NCBI GenBank assembly: GCA_016711405.1
Contig: JADJSZ010000016.1
Coordinates: 1-64,000 of the forward strand
DNA from: Candidatus Hadersleviella danica
Lineage (GTDB): Bacteria > Chloroflexota > Anaerolineae > Promineifilales > Promineifilaceae
Reading direction: 5' to 3'
DNA length: 64,000 bases
The notes beneath the pieces are model-generated. The model was not told the DNA's origin, did not search any database, and worked only from the letters and a program-made list of their open reading frames with translations. This document shows, one piece after another, positions 45,499 to 53,839 of this stretch (the first letter of the stretch is position 1; each line of letters starts with the position of its first letter). A program made the position numbers and the translations under genes.

Positions 45499-45590
45499 TG
45501 GTGTATTGGTGTATTGGTGTATTGGTGTTGGTGGTTGGTGTTGGTGTATTGGTGATTGGTGTGGGTATTGGTGTATTGGTGCGACCAAAT
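45494..45590. repeat. ATTGGTGT octamer tandem array
   Basis: About ten degenerate copies of ATTGGTGT (TTGGTGTATTGGTGTATTGG and onward), directly upstream of the TetR start. No fold-back partner. Confidence 0.85.
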
Positions 45591-45704
45591 TATAGCACAT
45601 GTATTGACTTATGTGTGTCTTATGCTATATTTTGTGTCACAAATATGACATGCTATATGTCATATCATTCTTGTAATCAAATCTTATCCACGTTCTAGGA
45701 GAAA

Positions 45705-46484
45705 ATGATGTTTGCCAAATATAGTCGTTTCATCATGTTTGGATTGTTTGCAATGCTGTCGTTGGTTGCTTGCCAACAGGAAGAACCAGCACAAGAGCAA
45801 CATGCAATGACCGAGGGGAGTATGGATCACACGGCCGAGGTTGTGTTCGTGCAAGGCAACACGGAGACCCCGCCCCTGCCGATTGTGCTAGATGCCACTC
45901 AAACAGAGGAGATTGGCTCTGTCTATGAGGCGTATTTAGCCCCCCACCAAGAACCGGGCGAGGAAAAAGATACGCCTTCGCACATTCCCAGCCAATTCCG
46001 TTCGACCACCCCTTCCACCCTGCGCGAAGACCGCTTGGGGCGTGGCCATGCGTGGGTGCGCTTTACCAAAGATTTGAGCCGGGCTTACATAGATATTGAT
46101 TTGGAAAATATCAATCACGAAGAAGTGGTGATGTTCCACATTCATTGCGGCCGTCCCGATATGCTCGGCCCCATTATTGTGGATTTCTCGCTCATTGATG
46201 ACATTCAGGCGAACATGGCGGATGGGGTGTATTCCATCGAAATAACCAATGCTGTTATCGAGGCCACGGCCGCTTCGGGCGAGGGTGTGGTGGGGTCTCT
46301 GACAATGGGTTGCCCCATTCCCGCCAGTCTGGCGCTGGAGTTGGGCAGTATTGACCGAGTTAAGACGATTGCGGGGATGGAATTTATTGCCCGGCAAGGG
46401 GAGTTGTATTTTAATTTGCACACCAGTGGCCATGTTTATTTTGGGGATATTCGGGGGCAAATTTATCGGGTCGAGGGCGACTAA
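45705..46484 (+). CDS. CHRD-domain lipoprotein
   Basis: About 259 residues. Start after AGGAGAAA (ATG 45705 or 45708); signal peptide with lipobox LSLVAC, then a short acidic, Met/His-containing linker. The CHRD domain shows GHAWVRFTKDLSRAYIDIDL, HEEVVMFHIHCGRPDMLGPI and ELYFNLHTSGHVYFGDIRGQ, the typical end. CHRD domains are extracellular beta-folds of unclear function, often found in surface proteins. Convergent with the BtrH-like gene, separated by an odd GC-rich stretch. Confidence 0.85.
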   Translation: MMFAKYSRFIMFGLFAMLSLVACQQEEPAQEQHAMTEGSMDHTAEVVFVQGNTETPPLPIVLDATQTEEIGSVYEAYLAPHQEPGEEKDTPSHIPSQFRSTTPSTLREDRLGRGHAWVRFTKDLSRAYIDIDLENINHEEVVMFHIHCGRPDMLGPIIVDFSLIDDIQANMADGVYSIEITNAVIEATAASGEGVVGSLTMGCPIPASLALELGSIDRVKTIAGMEFIARQGELYFNLHTSGHVYFGDIRGQIYRVEGD

Positions 46485-46489
46485 ACCGG

Positions 46490-47370
46490 ATGGGCCAAGG
46501 CAAGTCCCTTTTTTAACAGAATAATGACACCTTGCCCCCTGGCGTCCTCCTGGGCCCTCCCCGGCGGGTTGGCGCGACATCCCTGCAGTTGCCGGCCCCT
46601 AACATGGAACGTTTCGGGACTGGCGGGAGCGGGCGGGGGGGGGCGGCGCGCCCTGAGGGGCGGGGGCAGTTCCCGAGCTTGGGCGCAGCTTTTGGTGCGT
46701 GGGGTGGGGGGAGTACTGCCCGGCGGACGCAGGGACAAATTCCACAGCTACTCCAAATTTCTCCCCCGAGGGGGCGAGGCTAGGCGACAAGCTGCGATGA
46801 ATTCTTTTTGGGGAATACGGCCGTGAGATGGCGGCGCGCGTATTCAATCCGTTACCACCAAAGCCTTGGGGCGACGGTGGGGGGTGGCGGGGATTGGCCC
46901 CCTTTCAGTGGGGGCGCCCCTCCCCCCCCTGCTGGGGCCCGCGCGGGCGGACATTACCCCTTTTGCGCCGTGGGGGGAGTGGTGGGCAACCCTGCTTTGT
47001 GAACCCGCTGGGGTTACCACCTCTTGTCGCGGCCCGGGCTGTGGGCTTCCCCGATTTCGGGGATGCCGCCGGGCGGCGCCTGGCGAGGACCTCACAACTG
47101 GCCGGGACCAGTGCTGGGCGAACTGCCGAGCGTTGGGACGCTGGGATTCGGGGCAACCCAAGCGAGGGTGGCGGGCTGGAGGGAAGCAGCTTTGGGCTCC
47201 CACCTGCCCCCAGTTTTGTGCCCGGCAGAGTGCCCGGGCTGGTGGGATGCCAGAGCAGTTTGGCAATTTGTGGGCGGGGGGAAGGACACTACCCCAGCCC
47301 GGTTGGCTGCGCTTTGGGCTGGCGGTTGGCAGCCGGCGACCACCCCTAACCCCCACCCCCAAAAACCCCA
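46490..47370. other. 880-bp GC-rich anomalous segment without a credible gene
   Basis: Many G or C runs (up to about nine). Open frames overlap in several registers, but none shows family motifs or native codon use. Only one CGGCCG (46825) occurs against a native density of roughly one in 170 bases. Quality resembles 50080-50575. It may be a poor consensus or a collapsed repeat. Confidence 0.55.
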
Positions 47371-47406
47371 AAAACCGCGCAGGTCTTGAAGACCTGCGCG
47401 GTTTTA
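47371..47406. repeat. dispersed hairpin, copy C
   Basis: AAAACCGCGCAGGTCTT and AAGACCTGCGCGGTTTT, the same design as 2227-2265 with compensating changes in both arms. A second hairpin, TCTGGGGTC with GACCCCCAGA, follows at once. Beyond the stop of the BtrH-like gene. Confidence 0.85.
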
Positions 47407-47470
47407 TTAGTGTCTGGGGTCTCCAGACCCCCAGATGGACGGTCGAGCTCCACAGCCGCGGTTTTTGTTT

Positions 47471-48674
47471 CTACGCCAATGCTGCTTTGAGCAATGCCAC
47501 AGCTTCTGTCTCAATGTCGTGCACGCGCAAGACATGCTCGGCAATGGTGTGGCACAGGGTCGTTACCTCGGCCGCTGTCAGCGGGAAATTGGCTTCGGCC
47601 TCGTTGTGGATGGCTTGCAGGCGGCCGTCAATCTGCTTCATCTCCGCCACCGCCCCATTGCCCTGCGCCACAAAGCTATCCCGCCGCCGCAACAGCAGGG
47701 TGCGGGTCTCGTGCAATAAGGGCACGTCCTCGGGCAAAAGAGCCTCGCTGAGCGCATCCCATGCGCGAGCACTGTGGCGAAATTGTACGGCCGCCTCCCG
47801 TAAGGCAGGCTTGGACAGAATCACGGCCGCTTCATCAAAAATCGGCGTACACATCCCGCTCGGCCTGGCCTTGCTTGCCAAAGATTTGGATGTCGCCAAA
47901 GGCGTTGGTGAGGCCCGAGAGCAGTTTGCGCCCCGCAGGGAACTCTTTGGCCCAGCTTAGGCGGGCGGTGGGTTTGGTGAGCAGTTCCGCCCATGTGTGG
48001 TAGGCGCGAAGGCCGAAGTTGTTGGCACTGCCCTTGGGCGGCTTTTCGGTGTAGAGTTTGAGGCAATCCCAGATGCCCAGTTGCACGGCCGTGACCAATT
48101 TGGCCTCATTCGGCCGTTCCAAGGTAATGGTGCGAAATTTGTCTTTTTTGACACGGCCGCGAGCGGTGGCGAGTTCGGCCGTGGTCACTGTCAGGGGCAA
48201 TTGGGCGCGGTCGGCGATGGAAACGGTGTCGGCCGTTTCGTCGTAGCCGTAGACCAAGATGGGAAACATGCCCCACATGCCCTCGTCGTAAGTGAGGGCG
48301 TTGTAGGGCAAGCTCCACATATCGGCCCACACAAGGGTGGGCAACCCCTCCTCCAACGCATCCACCAGATTGGCCACTCCTTTGGCAGGTTTGCTCGTTT
48401 GGCGCACCTGTTGCCCAATGCCGAGGCGGGAGAGCATCGTATCGAATGGGTCAAATGTGTTGCGGGTCAGAATGCGGGCGTGGGGGTCGTAGCCTTCGTA
48501 GGCAAACGAAAAATACCCCATCACCGCCCCGCCGCTGACCCCCATGAGCAAGGCTTCGCTGTAGGGCAAGCCTGTGTGGGGTGCTTTGATGCCCATGTAA
48601 TCCAAGGCGTTGCGCACGGTTCCTGTTTCCCAATGACGGCCGTCAAATTGGTGGTAATTTTGTAGAATTGGCAT
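47471..48674 (-). CDS. BtrH N-terminal / DUF4872 domain protein (one frameshift)
   Basis: About 400 residues. N-terminal papain-like BtrH domain: NYHQFDGRHWETGTVRNALD, PYSEALLMGVSGGAVMGYF, TLVWADMWSLPYNAL and FPILVYGYD. DUF4872 then runs KKDKFRTITLERPNEAKLVT, CLKLYTEKPPKGSANNFGLR. The position where transglutaminase-like relatives have Cys is Trp (HWETG), so hydrolysis is unlikely. A T-run (five instead of four) near 47838 breaks the frame after YADF; it continues DEAAVILSKPALREAAVQFR to the end. The start 48674 has AGGAGAACAGAC. BtrH moves acyl groups in butirosin synthesis; no such cluster is here. Confidence 0.85.
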
Positions 48675-48743
48675 GTCTGTTCTCCTGCGGGTATGCGAGT
48701 TTGTTGCCAAAAAACAATTATCCAATCAGGTTAAAATCTGACA

Positions 48744-48808
48744 CGAATTGCACAAATTTTACGAATTACACGAAATAGATTCGAGAAAATTCGTGTAATT
48801 CGTGTCTA
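48744..48808. repeat. AATTACACGAA inverted repeat
   Basis: ACGAATTGCACAAATTTTAC, GAATTACACGAA, then TTCGTGTAATTCGTGTC. Confidence 0.75.
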
Positions 48809-48909
48809 AAAATCCTTCACCCCTCAGGATAGTTAAATTTTGGAAATGGCCTAATGGGAATAGTATAGGGTAGGATGCGGCCGTGGTGAAAAAAGAGAGA
48901 CATGCTATT

Positions 48910-48999
48910 CCAAATGGGGGACTGGGGGTCACAAACGTCCCAAGTCCCTCGTCCCTAGTCAAAATTGGCAAATAACGAGTAACAACTAACGAGTAACCT
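48910..48999. repeat. GGGACT/AAGTCCC and TAACGAG repeats
   Basis: GGGGGACTGGGGGTCAC against GTCCCAAGTCCCTCGTCCC, then AAATAACGAGTAACAACTAA up to the aminopeptidase start. Confidence 0.65.
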
Positions 49000-50253
49000 A
49001 TGACCAACTGGAAACTAATTGCCCATCAAATTGTGACAGGCGTGGGGTGCGCCCCCGGCGAAATTATCTACCTGCGCGATGATGTGGGGCGGGTGGATGT
49101 GGTGGAGGAAATTTTGCTGGCCATCGAACGGCAAGGAGCCACGCCGTGGCTGGAATGGCATCGCTCAGGCTATATGGAACGGCTGTGGAATGAGGTTTCG
49201 CCCGAGCGGTTGGGGCAATGGCACACTCAGCGGCAAAAATTTCTGGCCACGGCCGACCGCATCATCACTTTGGGCAGTACCCACCCCAACTTTGAGCGGG
49301 TCAACAAGGAGGGGTTTGCGGCATGGCAAACGGCCGAGCAAGCCCTAACCGAACTCGAGGAGAGTCGCCAACTGCCTTACATGTTGGTCGGTATCCCCAC
49401 AGCCGAAAAAGCGGCCGAACTCGGCCTGAGTTTGGCCGAACTGGAAGCGCACATGCTCCCTGCACTGGCCGTACCCACGGCCGAGTTGCGCTTGCCCATC
49501 GAGCGCATCTTGCACCACGCCACCCATGCCCAAACCTTGACAATTCGCACAGGAACAGAAGAACAGTACACGCTGACGATGCAACTGGCCGAGGGGCGGC
49601 CGTGGCACAGCGACGATGGGTTTATTGATGAGCAAGACCGCGCCCAAGGAGCCATTGTGTCGAACATGCCCGCTGGCTCCATCTACACCACCGTACAAGA
49701 GGCGGCGACGACGGGGCAAGTGTGGCTGGCGCAAGCGGGGCAGGCGCGGGATGTGTTGCTCTCGTTTGGGGCAGATGGGCGAGTGGCGCAGGTCACGGCC
49801 GCGCACGGCCAAGAGTGGTTGGAGGGTTTATTCGGCCGTCACACAGGCGAACCCCGCCGCGTGGGGCACATTGGCATTGGGCTAAACCCACATTTACACC
49901 GCGCCATCGGCTGGACATTGGTGGATGAACATGTGCAGGGCACACTCTTTCTCTCGTTTGGGGAAAATCGGTACATGGGGGGGCAAAACGAGTCCTCGCT
50001 GAATGTTGATTTTGCCCTTGCGGGGGCAACATTGCTGGCAGGGGAGCGGCCGTTGGTGGAAAACGGCCACACCCCAAAAAAACCCCGGGGGGGGGGGCGC
50101 ATTGTGGCGCCGCCCCCCCCTTTACTTGGGGGGGGTCCTGGGGGAAAAAAAAAAAAAAGGGGCGGGGGGGTTTGGTTCCCAAACTTTTGTTTTTTTCCCT
50201 CGGGGGGGGGGAAGGGGGGGAGGTTTTTTTTTTTTCTTGGGGGGGGGGTGTGA
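49000..50253 (+). CDS. M29 family (AmpS-like) metallo-aminopeptidase, 3' end corrupted
   Basis: True coding extends to about 50,078 (about 360 residues): WKLIAHQIVTGVGCAPGEII, HTQRQKFLATADRIITLGST, VGIPTAEKAAELGL. The metal site region follows: HIGIGLNPHLHRAIGWTLVD with ENRYMGGQNESSLNVDF. M29 enzymes are broad leucyl-type aminopeptidases with two metals. After ERPLVENG the reading passes into homopolymer-rich sequence (PKKPRGGG..., FFFFLGGG) that cannot be natural protein; the real stop should lie close to 50,080. The end given is the first stop in frame. Confidence 0.8.
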   Translation: MTNWKLIAHQIVTGVGCAPGEIIYLRDDVGRVDVVEEILLAIERQGATPWLEWHRSGYMERLWNEVSPERLGQWHTQRQKFLATADRIITLGSTHPNFERVNKEGFAAWQTAEQALTELEESRQLPYMLVGIPTAEKAAELGLSLAELEAHMLPALAVPTAELRLPIERILHHATHAQTLTIRTGTEEQYTLTMQLAEGRPWHSDDGFIDEQDRAQGAIVSNMPAGSIYTTVQEAATTGQVWLAQAGQARDVLLSFGADGRVAQVTAAHGQEWLEGLFGRHTGEPRRVGHIGIGLNPHLHRAIGWTLVDEHVQGTLFLSFGENRYMGGQNESSLNVDFALAGATLLAGERPLVENGHTPKKPRGGGRIVAPPPPLLGGGPGGKKKKRGGGVWFPNFCFFPSGGGKGGRFFFFLGGGV

Positions 50254-50575
50254 TTTGAAGAAGGATTGGCAACCTGATTGATGGACAAAACTGATTGAAC
50301 CGCGGAATGGGCGCGAAGAGCGCAGAGAAATTCCTCCAGAGAACTCCTGCGCTCTCCGCGGTTCAATCAGCCTATTAAAATGGGGTATACAATGTTGGAG
50401 GGGGGGGGAGGGCCGGCTGGGGGGGGGGGGTTATTACCCGGGGGGGGTGGGGGGGGGGGGGGGGGAATTATTTGGTGGCCCCGGAAAGACCCCCTGGGGG
50501 GGCAGAAAAAGAAAGAGGGGGGGTAGGGGGGGGGGGGGGGGGCCAGGGGGCACGAATTTTTTGGGGGGGGGCAGA
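50080..50575. other. homopolymer-rich low-quality stretch with an embedded hairpin
   Basis: Runs of G and C up to about 15 or more, and A or T up to about 12, at 50085-50258 and 50398-50572. Between them is normal sequence (50265-50395) with a clear inverted repeat: CTGATTGAACCGCGGA facing TCCGCGGTTCAATCAG. The pattern looks like gap-filled or very poor consensus rather than biology. Confidence 0.75.
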
Positions 50576-51069
50576 TGGAAATTCGCCAATTGACTTTGCA
50601 AGATGTGGAGGAGCGTTTCTTGGAACTGATGGCCGACATTGAAACGGGAGATTCCTTTGATTTTGCCGACCCACAATGGGTGGGCTGGCTCAAACGTAAA
50701 ATTGCGCGGCGCTGGGGGGCTGGGGCGCAATTTTACGGGCTGTTTGCGGCCGATGAGCCAATCGGCTTGTTGGGCCTCATCATTGACGACCACCCTTATT
50801 TTGCGGGGCGCAGTGAGTTGGTGGATTTGGGGGTGATGCCTACCCATCGGCGGGCGGGGCACGGGACACGGCTCTTGAAATATGCCGAACAGCTTTCGCG
50901 AGAGGCGGGGGTAGTGTGCATGTACATCTCCACCTACGCGGGAGACACCCAAAACATCACCTTTTATGGGCAAAATGGGTTTGCCCCTGTGGCCACCTTG
51001 CCCGATTTTTACGGGGTGAACGATGAGGGGCAAGTGTATATGCGAAAGAGGTTGATGGGTGAGAAGTGA
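50575..51069 (+). CDS. GNAT family N-acetyltransferase
   Basis: 164 residues. Acetyl-CoA pyrophosphate loop in LVDLGVMPTHRRAGHGTRLL near residue 85-100, then YAEQLSREAGVVCMYISTY and NITFYGQNGFAPVATL. N-terminal MEIRQLTLQDVEERFLELMA. Substrate unknown. The ATG lies at the edge of the poly-G stretch, so the ribosome site and possibly the true start cannot be judged. Confidence 0.85.
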   Translation: MEIRQLTLQDVEERFLELMADIETGDSFDFADPQWVGWLKRKIARRWGAGAQFYGLFAADEPIGLLGLIIDDHPYFAGRSELVDLGVMPTHRRAGHGTRLLKYAEQLSREAGVVCMYISTYAGDTQNITFYGQNGFAPVATLPDFYGVNDEGQVYMRKRLMGEK

Positions 51070-51089
51070 AAAGCAGGGGTGCTTAACTT

Positions 51090-51215
51090 TTTGCAGACTA
51101 GAAGAAAATTTTTAAAGCAAAAGGGCAAAAGAGCAATGGTACAAAGAGGTTTTGGCAAATGAAACTTTCTCGAGTAACTTTGTTTTTTTGCTCTTTTGCC
51201 TTTTTGCAATAAAGC
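51090..51215. repeat. GCAAAAGGGCAAAAGAG/CTCTTTTGCC inverted repeat
   Basis: AAAGCAAAAGGGCAAAAGAG at about 51114 faces GCTCTTTTGCCTTTTTGC at about 51190. Same vocabulary as 34523. Confidence 0.7.
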
Positions 51216-51272
51216 TTGATTTTCGCTTAAAAAGGTCAACTTATTCAATCGTCATTCCTAAGGGAAACACCT

Positions 51273-53004
51273 ATGAAACGCTGGTTTTGGCTCGTTTTAG
51301 GCATGGCTTGGTTCATTGGCTTATGGGGAAGTGCCACGGCCGCCTTAACCCCACCCCCGCCCGCCCCACCCGTATTCGGGGGTGGCGCAAACGACGAGGA
51401 AGCCCCGCATGATGAATTTTCGGCCGAACAAGAGCAGGCCATGTGGGCCGAAATCCAGCACAACCTCGCTTGGCTCCGCCGCGCTGGGCTGTGGCCAGCG
51501 GCCGATACCGCCGCTGTCTCTTACAACTTCCCCCTGCGCATGGTCTCTGGCTTGCCCGATTACGACGGCTTTCGCGTCTCCGCCTTTGCAGACCACAACC
51601 CAACTGGAGGAGCCACCGATTACAATGGCGGCACGCGCACCTACAATGGCCATCGGGGAACCGATTATGCGCTGTACCCTTTTAATTGGAACAAAGTGGA
51701 TGCGGGCGAAATGGAGGTGATTGCGGCGGCCGATGGGCTGATTGTGGCTAAATCGGATAGCAACCCGGCCGACCATAACTGCAATGGGAGCAGTGGCGGC
51801 GACTGGAACTATATTGCTCTGACCCATGCCGACGGCCGCATGACCATTTATGGGCACATGCGCTACAACTCGTTGACCAGCAAAGGGGTAGGGCAAACAG
51901 TGACACAGGGGGAATATCTGGGCACAGTGGCCAGTTCGGGCTTTTCCAGCGGCCCCCATCTCCATTTTGAGGTGCGCGAGGGCACAGATGGGGCGGCTCC
52001 GTGGCGCGACCCGTTTGCGGGGCCAAACAGCCAACCCGAATCGCTGTGGGCCAACCAACGGCCGTATCGGGATTCGGCCGTGAACCGCATCGCCACCCAT
52101 TCCGCCCCGCCCAGCACCCCCGACATTTGCCAGCCCAGCATCACCAATTTCCAAGATAATTTCAGCACGCCCAGCATCATCTATTTGTACGTGTATTACC
52201 GCGATTACCAAGGGCAATTGCCCACCCAATTGACCATTTACCGCCCCGATGGAAGCGTTTATGAAACATGGTCTTACACGGACAATGAGGTCTTTTTTTA
52301 TTCCGCCTACCGCTGGTGGACGCTAACTTTGACAGCGGGCGAGCCTGCGGGCACATGGCGCTTTGAGGCGACTTATAACGATGGGGGGTATGAAACCTTC
52401 TTTAATGTAGATGTCCCTACGGCCGTGGCCGTGCATAGCCCCAATGGGGGCGAGGCGTGGCCTGTGCAGTTCGCCCACCCCCTCACATGGGCGGATAATT
52501 TGGGGGGTGAGGTGAACATTGCCCTGTACCACAATGGGGCATACCACACGACCCTTGCCACCAACATCCCCAGCGACGGGGAGTATGTGTGGGTTCCCGA
52601 GGCCACGTTGCCGCTGGGGGCGGGCTACACCATTCGGGTGACAAGTGTGTTTAACCCCGCTCTGTACGATGAGAGCGATGCCCCTTTTAGTTTGCTCCCC
52701 GAAGCGATTTTGGTAGGAGATGATTTTGCGCTGACGGCCGTGAATACGCCTGTCACGCTTAACCCACTCGGCAATGATGCCGCGCCACAGGGAGACGCTG
52801 GCGATTACGGCCGTTGGCCACCCCATCAGCGGCACGGTGAGTTTGTTGGATAGTCAGCTCATCTACACCCCCACGCTCGATTTTATCGGCACGGATGTGT
52901 TTACCTATACGGTGAGTACGGAGACGCAACAGGCGGAAGCGGCCGTTACGATTCGGGTGGCGGCCGAGATTTTCCGCTCGTTTGTGCCGCTCATCAGCCG
53001 TTAG
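51273..53004 (+). CDS. secreted M23 metallopeptidase with C-terminal Ig/cadherin-like domain (one frameshift)
   Basis: About 576 residues. Signal peptide (LVLGMAWFIGLWGSATAA), then the M23/LytM domain with the zinc motifs GHRGTDYALYP (HxxxD) and GPHLHFEV (HxH), plus IYGHMRYNSL. Two beta-domains follow. Near 52785 the frame slips by one base from PLGNDAA into RETLAITAVGHPISGTVSLL. That gives a typical tandem-domain module (IYTPTLDFIGTDVFTYTV) and the end EIFRSFVPLISR. Probably a cell-wall or S-layer associated endopeptidase. The C-terminal FVPLISR resembles short tails on other Chloroflexota secreted proteins. Confidence 0.88.
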
Positions 53005-53839
53005 GGGTTTGTCACTCTCCCCTTGACCAACTGGGAGTGTAACTAAAAGTACCATCAGCCGCCGTTTTACCCGATTCCTTTGCCACAAGCAAATACGGCT
53101 TACTGGCCAAGAAAATGTGTCCAGCAACCAACTCATCACGTTGGCGATGGCGGAAAAAAGAAGTATCGGTTTTGGCCGGCCGATTGTTTGAAACACGCCC
53201 AGCGTAGGAGAACCAAGTTTGAGGCTCTGGTAAAGTGGCGACAGTGCCGCCTGATGATTATGATGTGTTGTAGCCTAAGGTGGATTGGGTGATTTTAACT
53301 CAATGTCAACCTCTAACCCATTCCAATCTGCTGACGACCGAGTTGCTACCCGGTATCGCTTTGATTATGCTAAAGTGAAGCCCAATCGGTTTGCCAACTG
53401 TCTGAATGTGCGGCAAGCACGACCGTGATTGTCCACCTACCAACTTGGCTATACCTGCTGACCTTGCAACCTCCATCTTTACCTACCTCTGCCACCAACG
53501 CCGCTTACTCGGCTCCGCCCATAGCTTTGAAGACGAGCCAAAGCCAAAAGCCGGTTGGTTCCAATCTAAAAGCAGAAGAGCGGATGGATATGCTGTGCAT
53601 GTTTACGGATATGATTTTGAGCGTAAATCCCACTATGATGGAGCGCAAACATGTTAAACCGATTGCAGGGCGTATTCGCGTCTTACACGACCATAATGTA
53701 TGTGCTGAAGTAAGTTATTCGCGTTATAACGCCACCATCTAACGACACCAACCCTGAATAGTATGCCCCAAAACACGAGCGTAAAAACGGGCACGCACTA
53801 TTTTACACAACCACATTCACTGACTTACGAGGAATTAAA
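53005..53839. other. 835-bp gap with decayed sequence at the edge of the AT-rich island
   Basis: Several short open frames (53080-53292, 53406-53742 in two frames) show no family motif. Composition drops toward AT-rich from about 53,200, and CGGCCG disappears after 53,178. One small antitoxin-like fragment is listed separately. I see no transposase or integrase. Confidence 0.5.
53303..53428 (+). pseudogene. possible truncated antitoxin-like protein
   Basis: 41 residues: MSTSNPFQSADDRVATRYRF, then DYAKVKPNRFAN. The FDYxKxKPNRFA phrase is, from memory, typical of small antitoxin-like proteins in Chloroflexota and cyanobacteria that continue for about 35 more residues (...VVLDPDVAxVF...). That continuation is absent here. 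Weak evidence. Confidence 0.3.

Noticed and set aside
45494..45590. Regular octamer array considered as CRISPR
   Set aside because: Units are eight bases with no spacers and no cas genes nearby.
46524..47960. Overlapping long frames in the GC-rich segment
   Set aside because: They exist in several registers at once, lack motifs, and run into the opposite strand of a real gene.
50080..50575. Poly-G/poly-C runs considered as slippage-prone regulatory tracts
   Set aside because: The runs are too many, too long and of all four bases, and they destroy a conserved gene end. Artefact is more likely.
53406..53742. Overlapping frames in the AT-rich gap as a gene
   Set aside because: Two frames of similar length, no family motif, no ribosome site.
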